This document shows, piece by piece, positions 41,975 to 53,118 of a stretch of DNA of 57,402 nt (its first letter is position 1; the number at the start of each line of letters is the position of its first letter). Made by a program: the position numbers and the translations under genes. The DNA is taken from positions 1-57,402 of the forward strand of contig BBBM01000018.1 in NCBI GenBank assembly GCA_001311565.1, read 5' to 3'. Source of the DNA: Desulfothermus okinawensis JCM 13304 (GTDB lineage: Bacteria; Desulfobacterota; Desulfovibrionia; Desulfovibrionales; Desulfothermaceae). A model generated the notes under the pieces. It saw only the letters and a program-made list of their open reading frames with translations. It did no database searches and had not been told where the DNA came from.

Positions 41975-44264
41975 ATGGCCAGCAAGGATTTTGAAAAATT
42001 ATATCTGCAAGAGAAAAAGATAAATGACTTGATTTGTTCAGTGAATCAGGCAGAAGATGTTAATGAGATATTTTTGGACCTAAAAGATGGACTATGTAAT
42101 CTATTTTGTTGTGAGAGGATAACCATTTATGCAGTGGATAAAAAGAGAAACCAGCTTTATTCCAGAATTAAGACAGGAAAAGAGCCAATTGAGATAAGAG
42201 TTGACATAGATGAAAAGAGCATTGCTGGTTTTGTTGCAAAACACAGGTGTATGGTAAATGTCAAAGATGTCTATGACCTGGACGAAATAACAAAAAGTTA
42301 TCCTGGTCTTAATTTTGACTCAAGCTGGGACAAAAAAATCTGGTTTTAGGACCAGGTCTATTCTAGCATCTCCTCTTATTCTTAAAGGGAAATTTCTGGT
42401 TGGTGTGCTCCAGCTGGTTAACAAAAAAAGATAGAGGAATTTTTGATGATACAGATGAAAAGTTGATAAAAAAAGCTCTCTCCTTCCCTTGCTGGTGCAT
42501 TTTATCATCTGCTTATGTATCAGCGAAAGTTTGGGAAATTTGATTATCTCATAGAAATGCACAAACTAACTTACTCTGAACTGGATATGGCTATAATTAA
42601 GGCACGTCATGGGAAAACTCCCATTGAACAGGATGTAGCCTGGGTACTGATAAATGATTTCAATGTGTCAAAAGAAGATATAGGTCAGGCTTTGTCTAAA
42701 TATTATAATACTGAATTTATCCCATATACAGATAAGGTCATATTACCTGCTGACTTATTAAAGAGGTTAAATATTGAGTACTTAAAGTCCAGATTCTGGA
42801 TGCCCTATAAATATCAGGAAGGAAATATAATAGTTTTAATAGATGATCCATCAGATGAAGAGAAAAAGAGGGAAGTATATTTTTCTGGAATAGGGGATAA
42901 TATTAAATTTTGTGTTAGTTTAAAAGAAGATATTGTAAAATTTTTAACAAGGTTTGAAGAGCAGGAGGTATTTGGAGACCAGTCCTTGGGAGATGTGTTA
43001 AGTGAGTTAAAAGAGGAAGATACCTTTGCAGACTCAGATGTTAGTGAGGAGTTTATCAGTGAAGATGCCCCTGCTGTTATAAAGCTGGTTACAAAGATTA
43101 TAAAAGATGCATATGAGATGGGGGTATCAGATATACATATTGAGCCTGGGCCAGGAAAAGAACCCGCCCAGGTGAGGTTTAGAAAAGATGGTGTGTGTTT
43201 TCAATATATAGAAATTCCAGCAACCCATATTAAGGCCTTTATAAACAGAATCAAAATAATGAGTAATTTAAATATTGCAGAAAAGAGAATACCTCAGTCT
43301 GGAAAAATAAAAGTAAAATATAAAGATAGTGTTGTGGAACTCAGGGTAGAAGTAACTCCAACTGTTGGGGGAATTGAGGACGTTGTAATGCGTATTTTAG
43401 CTGCTGGTAAACCCATTCCCCTTGAGAAAATGAATTTTACACAGAGGAATTTAAATGAGCTTCTTAATATTATCCACAAACCATATGGAATTTTTCTCGT
43501 AGTAGGACCAACAGGTTCTGGTAAAACCACCACCTTGCATTCTGTTTTAGGAAGATTAAATACCCCGGAAAAAAAAGATATGGACAGCAGAAGATCCTGT
43601 GGAAATAACACAAAAAGGACTCAGACAGGTTCAGGTAAATCCCAAAATAGGCTACACCTTTGCAAATGCCATGCGATCTTTTTTAAGGGCAGATCCAGAT
43701 ATTATTATGGTAGGGGAGATGCGTGATAAGGAAACAGCCCACACAGCCTTGGAGGCATCTTTAACCGGTCATTTAGTGCTATCCACCCTCCATACAAATT
43801 CAGCACCAGAAACAATAACCAGGCTTATAGACATGGGCATGAACCCATTTAATTTTGCCGATGCAATTTTGGGGATTTTGGCACAAAGGCTGGTTCGTAC
43901 CCTCTGTAAAAAGTGCAAAGAATCCTACCACCCCTCAAAGGAAGAATTTGATACATTGGTAAAAGAATATGGAGAAGATATATTCCCTGAACTGGGGATT
44001 GAATATTCTCCTGAACTCCTATTATACAGGCCTGTTGGTTGTGATGAGTGCAATAAGACTGGATATTCTGGTAGAACAGCCCTGCACGAGCTCTTAGTTG
44101 CTACTCCAAAGATTAAACGACTAATAGTTTCAGGTGCTCCTGTTGAAGAGATACTTAAAGCAGGGATATCAGAGGGAATGAGGACCCTAAAACAGGATGG
44201 TATCATAAAGGTATTTAAAGGACAGACTGATTTTTCAAGCGTACTTAAGGTATGTATTGTGTAA
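41975..44264 (+). CDS. GAF domain-GspE/PilB secretion ATPase (frameshifted)
   Basis: This ~763-residue protein starts with a GAF sensor domain (residues ~20-170), then an MshEN/GspE_N-type region, then the hexameric type II/IV pilus ATPase. ATPase motifs are GPTGSGKTTTL (Walker A), the Asp box TAEDPVEI, VGEMRDKETAHTALEASLTGH (Walker B) and LSTLHTN (His box). Zinc-finger cysteines CKKCKESY and CDEC follow. Shifts are A7 (42331-42337), A7 (42423-42429), A7 (42468-42474) and A7 (43571-43577). No PilC, pilin or secretin gene lies nearby, so its machine is encoded elsewhere. The GAF domain suggests a ligand-regulated motor. Confidence 0.9.
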
Positions 44265-44502
44265 AAAGATAATTTCATCTTATTTTAAGGATATTGGCTA
44301 AAATATAAAGAGTAGCAAATATAAATTAATAGTGGGCTGTAAAAGGCTGTAACGAGTGTATAGAGAGGGAGGTATATGGATATAAGTGTATCTTTGATTA
44401 GAAAAATAAATTCAGTCACAGATCCATCCATAAGGCAGGAGGAGACAAGTTCCTCACCCTACCCTAGAATTTCTCGCACAAAATAAAAAAAGAAAGGGCG
44501 TT
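44265..44502. other. Intergenic region before the HAD gene
   Basis: This 238-base gap contains only the 36-codon reading frame at 44376-44486. The rest is AT-rich sequence in which I see no RNA gene or clear terminator. Confidence 0.5.
44376..44486 (+). CDS. Possible small protein, 36 residues
   Basis: The short frame MDISVSLIRKINSV... ends in SPYPRISRTK. It is preceded by a good ribosome-binding site (GAGGGAGG, 44365-44372) 3 bases before its ATG and has no long homopolymers. The N-terminus could form an amphipathic helix; the C-terminal half is Ser/Arg-rich. I do not recognise it. It may be a real small protein, a leader peptide for the gene 16 bases downstream, or chance. Confidence 0.35.
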   Translation: MDISVSLIRKINSVTDPSIRQEETSSSPYPRISRTK

Positions 44503-45009
44503 ATGAAAATAGTATTTTTAGATATAGATGGGGTGTTGCAGCCTTCTTATTATCAGAGAAGGTTTAAGCATGATCTGGACAAACTCCAGGCTGGCCTGGC
44601 ACAAAAATACAATGATTCAGGATTTCTTAAATTAAATAAATATGATATTGGAGCAGTTTATTATGACTGGCAACTTAAGGCTGTGGAAAACTTAAAAACC
44701 CTACTTAACAACACAGGCGCAAAAATTGTGCTTAGCTCTGACTGGAAAAGGGGTCGAACACTTGATGAGCTAAAAAGACTTTTCAAAATCCATGACCTGG
44801 ATGAATTTCTCATTGATACAACTCCCAATATGTCAAATAGATGTGAAGAAATAGAGGACTATCTTGCATCTCACTCAAGCATAGAAGAGTTTGTTATATT
44901 AGATGATTATAAATTTTGGGGTTATGAAAAGTTTGGTGAAAAATTTATTTACTGTGATATGTTCTTAGAAGAAGAATTAAATCAGGCTTTAAAGATTTTT
45001 TTTAAGTGA
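44503..45009 (+). CDS. HAD-like phosphatase domain protein (HAD_SAK type)
   Basis: The frame is intact (168 residues). The nucleophile motif FLDIDGVLQP, motif II VLSSDWKRGRT and an acidic motif FVILDDYKFWG match the HAD domain found in bacterial RNA-repair-related (Swiss army knife) proteins. The two Asp of DxD and the late DD are present, so phosphatase activity is plausible. It is 33 bases upstream of nadE. The substrate is unknown. Confidence 0.8.
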   Translation: MKIVFLDIDGVLQPSYYQRRFKHDLDKLQAGLAQKYNDSGFLKLNKYDIGAVYYDWQLKAVENLKTLLNNTGAKIVLSSDWKRGRTLDELKRLFKIHDLDEFLIDTTPNMSNRCEEIEDYLASHSSIEEFVILDDYKFWGYEKFGEKFIYCDMFLEEELNQALKIFFK

Positions 45010-45042
45010 ATAGCTGGTTAAATGATTGTAAGGAGAAATCCA

Positions 45043-46682
45043 ATGAAAATAGCATTAGCACAAATAAACCCAATAGTTGGAGATTTTCAGTATAATACAA
45101 ATAAAATTATTGCATTTATGAATAGGGCCAGAGATCTTGGGGCTCATCTGGTGGTTTTTCCAGAGTTGTCTCTACTTGGTTATCCACCTTTAGATTTTTT
45201 TAAGTAGAAGGGATTTTGCAGAAAAATCATTTGAATATTTGAAGCAAATAGCAGGTGCAACAAAAGATATATTTGTTTTGATTGGTGCTGTTACTGCTAA
45301 CGAAAAAAAGCGGCAAACCATTTTTCAACTCTGCTGTATTGATGAGAGAGGGAAAAGTGGTGTTCACATATAACAAAAATCTTTTACCAACCTATGATGT
45401 ATTTGATGAAGCCAGATACTTTGAATCTGGCGACAAAGTTGGAATATTTGATATAATGGGCACTAAAATAGGTATTACAATATGTGAGGATATGTGGACC
45501 ATTAAAGGGTTTAATCCCTTTAAATATTCTAAGGATCCAGTTTCAGAACTTGCAAATAGAGGAGCTCAAATAATAATAAACATTTCTGCATCTCCCTATT
45601 TTGCAAAAAAAAATCCATCAAGTAAAAAAAATTAATTAACTTACATTGCACAAAACATAAGGTTCCAATGATCTATGTAAACCAAGTAGGGGCAAATGAT
45701 GAGCTAATCTTTCAAGGTCATTCAATGGTGTTTAATGAAAATGGAAAGATGATTCTAAAAGCAAATGACTTTGAAGAGGATTTAATTGTATATGACACTG
45801 AAAAAGCATATTCAAAAGAAGAAACAACATCCATGGATCTAGAAGATGAGTTAATATCTGCCTGTGTCTTGGTATCTCAGATTATTTAAAAAAAATTAAG
45901 ATTTAAAAAAAGTAGTAATTGGACTTAGCGGAGGTATAGACTCAACTGTTGTTGCCTGTCTTGCAACCTTAGCCCTTGGTAAGGAAAATGTCATTGGTGT
46001 TGCCATGCCAGGTCCTTATAACTCACCAGAGAGCCTTGAAGATGCAAGTTTGCTTGCCAAAAATCTGGGAATTGAATTTCACGTAGTGCCTATAACAGAT
46101 CTTTTTTTCTACTTCAAAAAAACACATTAAAACCTGTTTTTTTCAGGTATGAAAGAAGACGTTACAGAAGAAAACATACAGTCCAGACTCCGTGGCATAA
46201 TTCTTATGGCGATTAGCAATAAATTTGGATGTCTTCTCCTAAATACTGGAAATAAGTCTGAACTTGCAGTTGGATATTGCACCTTTATGGGGATACAAAT
46301 GGGGCCCTTTCCATCCTTGGAGATACAAAAAAAACCTGGGTCTATAAGATTGCCAGACGAATAAATGAGAAATTCTCATATATTCCAGAAAGGATAATTA
46401 CAAAGCCACCATCTGCAGAGCTGAGGCCCAATCAAAAAGATGAGGATTCTCTTCCTCCGTATGATTTTTTTGGATAAAGTAATTGAGCTTTACATTGAAG
46501 AGGGAAAGTCCTTTTCTGAAATAGTAAGAGAACTTGGACACAGGGATATGATTTTGACAACACTTCATATGATTAAAATAAATGAATACAAGAGAAGACA
46601 AACTCCTCCAGTTCTTAAAGTCACAAAAAGGGCATTTGGAATTGGATGGAGATTTCCAATAGCACATGGTTTTAAGTTATAA
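45043..46682 (+). CDS. nadE: Glutamine-dependent NAD+ synthetase (frameshifted)
   Basis: The enzyme amidates nicotinate adenine dinucleotide using ammonia released from glutamine. The N-terminal nitrilase-type glutaminase has the triad Glu in [12 protein letters not shown], Lys in NKNLLP and Cys in ITICEDMW. The C-terminal synthetase has the PP-loop [14 protein letters not shown], then [11 protein letters not shown] and the terminal [23 protein letters not shown] at 45030-45035 fixes the start. Shifts are T7 (45197-45203), A7 (45303-45309), A9 (45605-45613), near 45894-45911, T7 (46102-46108), near 46288 and T7 (46465-46471). Repaired length is ~546. Confidence 0.94.
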
Positions 46683-46728
46683 AATTACAAAAATGTACTT
46701 TTTAAAAAAACAAAACAAGGAGATAAAT

Positions 46729-47514
46729 ATGGAGTTTAAATTTTTCAACCTGGAAAAGGATCAGGGGATATTGAAGATATCCTTTAAGAACAATGAAAAA
46801 TACAATGCCATGCGAATGGATTTTTTTGAAGAGTTGCCTGATGTGGTAAAATATGCTGAAGAAGATAAGGAAGTTGTTGTGGTTGTTTTTTTATTCCACT
46901 GGAAAACACTTCTCTGTTGGACTGGATGTATTTGATTTTGCAAACAAATATCCAGATTTAATAGATACTTCCAGAAAATCTGCCAGGACCAAATTATATA
47001 AACTAATAAAAGAGATGCAGCTTGGTATGGACTTAATATTTGAAGGAAGAAAGATATATATTGCAGCTGTTCACGGATATTGTATTGGGGGTGCCCTGGA
47101 TCTTATTGCAGCCTGTGATTTAAGGTTTGCATCACAGGATGCAATCTTTTCTCTGAGAGAAACGAAGCTTGGCATAGTTGCAGACCTTGGGAGTTTGCAG
47201 CGCTTCCCTATATAATTGGCATAGGTAATACAAAATATCTTGCCTATACAGGGATGGATATTGGAGCACAAAAGGCAAAGGAAATTAATCTCATAAATGA
47301 GATTTTTGAAAACAAGGAAGAGCTTTTGGATAGCTCTTTAAAAATTGCAAGACAAATATGTGAAAATCCAAAGGACGCTGTTTTTGGCTCAAAGAAATTT
47401 ATAAATAATCATTGTAAGGAAGTAGTCGCAAGAGAACTAGACAGGATAGCAACTTACAATTCTTCTTTTTTTAGATTTTATGGAAATAGCAAAGCTTATG
47501 GAAAAAAAGTTTAA
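46729..47514 (+). CDS. Enoyl-CoA hydratase/isomerase family protein (frameshifted)
   Basis: This ~262-residue crotonase-fold protein shows the oxyanion-hole blocks STGKHFSVGLDVFDF and HGYCIGGALDLIAACDLRFAS. The segment ETKLGIVADLGSLQRFP resembles dienoyl-CoA isomerase (Asp in ADLG) more than classic hydratase (Glu). T7 (46885-46891) and a missing A/T near 47209 are shifts. A T7 at 47465-47471, if one too long, would give a longer, more family-like end at ~47547 instead of 47514. AAGGAG before 46729 sets the start. The substrate is not predictable. Confidence 0.87.
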
Positions 47515-47611
47515 AAAAAATAGTGCAAAATTGTATTCTTTTTTTTAATTAGGTACATTTTTGTATTGTATATTTAAATAAAAAGGCCTAAAAATCAATA
47601 AAATCTGGTTG

Positions 47612-47627
47612 TGGCACAAAAATAGCA
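47612..47627 (+). promoter_or_regulatory. Sigma-54 promoter of glnA
   Basis: TGGCAC-N5-TAGCA matches the -24/-12 consensus with GG (47613-47614) and GC (47625-47626) exactly ten bases apart. It is 49 bases before the glnA start, as expected for nitrogen-controlled transcription by RpoN with an NtrC-type activator. Confidence 0.8.
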
Positions 47628-47675
47628 TATTTAATGTGCTAAAAAAATATGAAAAAAAAAATTAGGAGGACACTG

Positions 47676-49088
47676 ATGAATCCAAAGGAAGTATTGGCCT
47701 TTGCCAAGGAGAACAACGTAAAAATGGTAGACATAAGATTTGTGGATTTCCCAGGTGTGTGGCAACATTTTACAGTTCCAATGGAAGAGTTAGATGAAGG
47801 TGCTTTTGAAAATGGTTTTGGTTTTGACGGATCAAGTATTAGGGGATGGAGGTCAATAAATGAAAGTGACATGTTGGTTATCCCAGATCCAGATACAGCT
47901 GTGATAGATCCTTTTTTTTGAAGTTCCAACCCTGGCACTTATTGGAAATATTGTAGATCCCATTACAAGGGAAAAATATTCCAGGGATCCAAGATACATT
48001 GCCCAGAAGGCAGAGGAATATTTAAAGTTCACAGGTATTGGTGACACTGCATACTTTGGTCCTGAGGCCGAGTTCTTTATTTTTGATGACATAAGGTTTG
48101 ATTCCAGTTCCAACTATAGTTTTATTTTGTGGATTCAATTGAGGGCATATGGAATTCAGGGAGAGAAGAAAATCCAAATTTAGGTTATAAACCCCGTTAC
48201 AAAGAAGGTTATTTTCCTGTTCCTCCAACAGATACATTTCAGGATATAAGGACTGAAATGGTTCTGGAAATGCAAAAAGTGGGAATATATGTTGAGTGTC
48301 AACACCATGAGGTTGCCACTGCTGGTCAGGCTGAGATAGACATGAGGTTCGCCCCATTGGTCACTATGGGTGATCAACTTATGTGGTTTAAATATATAAT
48401 TAAAAATGTTGCCAGAAAACATGGTCGCACAGTTACTTTCATGCCCAAGCCCCTTTTTGCAGATAATGGATCTGGCATGCACACCCATGTGAGTATCTGG
48501 AAAGACGGGGAACCAACATTTGCTGGGGACAAATATGCAGGAATTAGTGAAACAGCCCTTTATGCAATTGGTGGAGTACTAAAACATGCAAAGGCACTTT
48601 GCGCCTTTACAAACCCAACAACAAATTCATATAAGAGATTGGTGCCAGGGTATGAGGCTCCAGTAAATCTGGCATATTCCAGCAGGAACAGGAGTGCTGC
48701 AATAAGGATACCTATGTATTCGCCATCACCAAAGGCAAAGAGGATTGAGGTGAGGTTCCCTGATCCATCCTGTAATGGATACATGGCCTTTAGTGCTTTG
48801 CTTATGGCTGTTTTGGATGGAATTGAAAATAGAATTGACCCAGGTGATCCTCTTGATAAGGATATCTATTCCCTATCTCCTGAAGAGTTAAAGGATGTTG
48901 GATCCACTCCAGGTTCCCTGGAAGAAGCCCTGGATGCCCTTGAAAATGACTATGAATTTTTGCTTAAAGGTGATGTGTTTACTGAAGAAGTTGTCCATGC
49001 CTGGATTAATTATAAGAGGGAAAATGAGGTTGATCCCATTAAATTAAGGCCACATCCCTATGAATTTATGTTATATTATGATATCTAA
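47676..49088 (+). CDS. glnA: Glutamine synthetase type I (frameshifted)
   Basis: The enzyme makes glutamine from glutamate, ammonia and ATP. Hallmarks are [41 protein letters not shown] and NRSAAIRIP. The tyrosine of [12 protein letters not shown] is at the usual adenylylation position, in keeping with the downstream glnE. TTAGGAGGA precedes the ATG at 47676. Shifts: T8 at 47911-47919 is one too long, and a T is missing near 48119. Repaired length is ~471. Confidence 0.96.
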
Positions 49089-49108
49089 TTTAAAGAAAAT
49101 AGTTGTAT

Positions 49109-49151
49109 AAAATTAAGCCTGTCCATATGTCCATGGGCAGGCTTAATTTTT
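49109..49151 (+). terminator. Intrinsic terminator after glnA
   Basis: AAAATTAAGCCTG (49109-49121) pairs with CAGGCTTAATTTT (49138-49150), followed by further T. It separates glnA from glnE, so glnE is probably expressed at a lower level by read-through or its own promoter. Confidence 0.85.
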
Positions 49152-49187
49152 CTATACATGTTAATATGTTAAAAAGATGTGCATAAG

Positions 49188-51931
49188 ATGATGGAAAATG
49201 AAATAAAAAAAATTAGAACAACTCCAGGAGTTTTCCCGATATTTAGGTAGATTATATGAAAATAAGGATTATAGGTCCTGGCTTTTTAAGGGAGCTATTT
49301 ACAAGAGTTATCCCATGATGGACCTCTATCAAGAGCTAAAAAAATGAGGTCTTAGGGTTTAAAAGCTTAAATGACATAAAAAGGGCATTTAGGAGATTTA
49401 AACAAAGACATTTTCTTCGCATTGGGGCTCGGGACCTGTTGGGGAATATTACATTTCAAGACCTGGTGTTACAGATATCCAATATAGCTGATGTGTGTCT
49501 GCAGACAGGACTTGAGCTCTTGCTTGGCCAACCCAAACTTCTTTCACTGGATATAACCAAAAAAAGAGGCAGAGAGTTGTAGATTTGTGGTGTTTGGTCT
49601 GGGTAAATTAGGGGGAAGAGAGCTAAACTATGCCTCAGATATTGATTTAATTTATATCTATCAGCCAAAAGATAGCTCTATTTCATGTTCTTTTTGTACA
49701 ATTTGGCCCAAAAATTAAATGACATTATAGGAGATCACTTTGAAGGAGACAGGGTATTTAGAGTGGACATGAGACTGAGGCCAGAGGGTAGATATGGCGA
49801 GTTAGTCCAGTCTTTTGAAGGTGCTGTGGACCATTATCTTATTTCAGGGCAACCATGGGAGAGACAGGCCCTCTTAAAGGCAAGGGGGGTTGCTGGGGAT
49901 AGAAATCTCGCCTCCTTATTTTTGACTGAAGTCCGTCCCTTTATCTTTAGGAGATTTCTGGATTTTCAGGCAATTGAAGAAATAAAATTCATGAGAGACA
50001 AAATTTTAGAAGAAACAGAACAGGTGAAAGGAGATTATCCTGAAGATGTCAAATTGGGTATAGGGGGAATCAGGGAGGTGGAGTTTATAACGCAGGCATT
50101 TCAGCTAATATATGGAGGCAGATACCCAGAGCTATCTGAAACAAATACACTTCTTTGTTTAGATAAATTGAAAAAACTAAATTTAATGCCTGGGAAAGTA
50201 ACAGATGAGCTAAAACAAGGTTATATTTTTTTTACGCAGAGTTGAACACTGGATTCAGATTGACAGAAATAGGCAATCGGCAAAAATTCCAAGGTCAATT
50301 CAAGACAGAGAGAGACTAAGTTGTTCTCTTGGCTTTAAAAATATTGAAGATTTTTTTTGACCAGTTAAAGATTCACTCTAAAAACATACATCAACATTTT
50401 AAAGAACTTTTTCAGGACAGCTCAAGCTCAGGTGCAAAAGGAATTGTTATCAAGGAACAGGACTCATGTTTAGAAGTAAAGTTTGAAGACAAAAGAGCCA
50501 AAGTTCCAATAGGCAACCTTGATAAGAACTTCTCCTCAAAAATAAAAAAAATCTCTTGGATGAGTCAAATGGGATATTGTCCAGGGATGCGTTTTATGGC
50601 TTTGCAATGAGAATAGGATCTTTTTTTTGTCAAAGGTCCAAAAAAAGACCTGGATTAATAAAATTTTTGGAGCAAAACCAAAATAAGACCATTGAAATTT
50701 TATCTGCCATTGGACGTTCTAGATTTATATTCAATCTCTTAAGCCAACAGCCTTCTTTAATTGAAGGGGTGCTTAACGATATAACAAATCATGTCAATGA
50801 CCAATATAAACCATCCTGTAACTTGTGGAAAAAGTATGCAAAGGATATTTTAGAGCCACTAAATTTTGAAGGTGCAGTTGAGTGGATAAGAAAGATAAAA
50901 AAACGAAAGGATGCTATCACTGGCCATTTTGGATTTAAAAGGTGAAATTAACATCCAGGATTTACTTGAGGCCCTGACAGATCTTGCTGAGTTTGTTGTT
51001 AAAATTACCTATAAAAAGGTCCTTGACTATCTGGATATACCTGAAGATTTTCCTCTTGTAATTTTGGGACTGGGGAAATTAGGTTCAAGGGAGTTGGGAT
51101 ATTTTTCAGACCTTGACCTCATGTATGTATATGAACCACCTTTGGGAGAAGATCCTCATATTATCCCAAAAAAGGTGAGAAATATAGTTCAGAGGTTTAA
51201 TAACGCCCTCAGGATGCCCCTTCAAGAAGGTCCAGGATATGAAGTGGATGCAAGGCTTAGACCCACAGGAAATTATGGACCTTTAATTGTGACGTTAAGG
51301 AGATGGGAAGAATATTACAGGGATGAAGCAGATATATGGGAGATCCAATCCCTTTTAAAATTGCGTCCAATAGCTGGTAACCTGTCACTTTCTGATAAAA
51401 TTAAAAGACTGAAATTTCATTTTTGTTCCCAAAATTTTGACAAAAAGTTAGTCTGGCAAAAGATATCCCATATGAGGGAAAGGATTGTTAAGGAGAGGTC
51501 TGAAGAATTATCTCATGTAGTTGATATTAAGACTGGTAGGGGAGGGCTTATAGACTTGGAATTTTTTTGTGCAGGGTATGTTGTTAACAGGTGAAATTCC
51601 ATTAGATGATATAGCGATTAAAAATTACAATTCCCTTTTAATTGAGTCTCTATCAGCCTTTGGCAAAGACCAGGAGTCTGTTAATATTCTATCTCAAATA
51701 CATATGAACTGGTTATATTTGATCCAGAGGATTCAGCTTTTGACAAATTTGAATTCATCCCGTATCACAAAGGAAAAATTTTTAGATGCCATTCAGACGG
51801 GACTGTGGCCACCCACACACACCAAACAAAGACCAGTGGTTGCAGCTCTTATAGAAAATTTTGAAGACATCCAAAAATATAAAAAGATTGTGGATAGGTT
51901 CTGGCAAAATGTCATTTCAAAATTTTGTTAA
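49188..51931 (+). CDS. glnE: Bifunctional glutamine synthetase adenylyltransferase/deadenylase (frameshifted)
   Basis: GlnE adds and removes AMP on GlnA in response to PII. Two nucleotidyltransferase cores are visible: [20 protein letters not shown] (N-terminal, ~residue 140) and [20 protein letters not shown] (C-terminal, ~residue 625). Each is followed by a VDxRLRP block ([26 protein letters not shown]). About ten shifts interrupt the gene (for example A8 at 49206, A7 at 49340, A7 at 49560, T8 at 50228, A7 at 50545, T8 at 50621, A7 at 50898, T7 at 51563). Repaired length ~914 is close to the family norm. The start lacks a strong ribosome-binding site; two adjacent ATGs are possible. Confidence 0.92.
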
Positions 51932-51974
51932 TATAGCTTTAAGGTTATTTTCATAAAACAAATGGAGATAGACT

Positions 51975-53118
51975 ATGTGCCGATTATTTGCCTTAACTAG
52001 TGATGTCCCAAAATCTCCAACGGTTGCCATTGAAGCCTTAGATGTCATGAAAGAGGGACATGATGGCTCTGGAGTGGGACTTTATTTAACAGATCTAGGC
52101 GGGGTTTTTGAGGAATTAAAAGAATATCCAATTTTATCAGGGATATTCACAAAAGAGGGCATGAAGAAACTTGATGAATATCTAATGCCCATGGGATTTA
52201 AGACTAAATACAATCATTCCATAAAGGTTAAAAAAAGATCCTCCAAAAGGTGTTCCCAGACGGTATATGTACCATATCAGGGCATATGAATATCCAGAAG
52301 ACTGGGAAGATATTTCTTTTGAAGAAAAAAAAGATGAGGCTCATGATGATAAGGCTCAAGTTGAGGGAAATGGGCCTTAAGGATGAAAGTATGATAGTGT
52401 ATTCTTTTTGGCCAGATTCAATACTTTTAAAAGAAATCGGGGATCCCATGGCTGTTGCTGAATATCTTGACCTGGACAAAGCGGGCCTGAAGGCACGTAT
52501 TGTTATGGCTCAGGGCAGACAAAATACAAATTATGCAATAAATTTATATGCCTGCCATCCATTTTTTATTCAGGGTATTGCATCTATGACCAATGGAGAA
52601 AATACAGCCTTTGTGCCCATAAGAGAATTTTTAGAGTCAAGGGGATTTCCAGGTTATATGGGATATCAATCAGATTCTGAGGTGTTCACCCATATATTCC
52701 ATTACATGCTCAATTTTCTGGGACTACCAGTGGAATTTTACAAACACATAATAACCCCTCTCCAGGATGAGGATCTAAAAAAACATCCAAATAGTGAATT
52801 TTTGAGAAGGCTCAAATATTCCTGTAGAAGACTCATAATTGATGGCCCCAATTGTGTTATTGGATGTATGCCAGATAAGACTTTGGTTATGGTTCAGGAT
52901 AGGAAGAAATTAAGACCTGGTATTGTAGGTGGGAAAAAAGGATTTTTTTGTATTTTGTTCTGAAGTATGTGGCCTTGATTATGTACTTAAGAAAGAACTA
53001 GGGGAAAATAATTTTGAATATTTTCAACCAATGTATATTGATACAGTGTATGTCACTGCAGATCGTAAGGAGGTAAAAAAAGTGTTCTCAAATGGACCCA
53101 TTACACCTTCCCAACTAG
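51975..53118 (+). CDS. Class II glutamine amidotransferase subunit of archaeal-type glutamate synthase (frameshifted)
   Basis: This separate glutaminase subunit releases ammonia from glutamine. The N-terminus MCRLFALTSD begins with the catalytic Cys after Met removal. LDVMKEGHDGSGVG, NSDGEN-like TNGENTAFVPIREFLESRG and LVMVQDRKKLRPGIVGG are conserved with COG0067-type proteins. Shifts are A7 (52228-52234), A8 (52326-52333), T7 (52943-52949) and A7 (53075-53081). With the last run at six A the gene ends at the TAG at 53116. The next gene would start inside it at the GTG at 53082. Confidence 0.88.

Noticed and set aside
44265-44502. tRNA or other structured RNA gene in the gap before the HAD gene
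   Set aside because: No cloverleaf, CCA end or strong stems could be found by eye.
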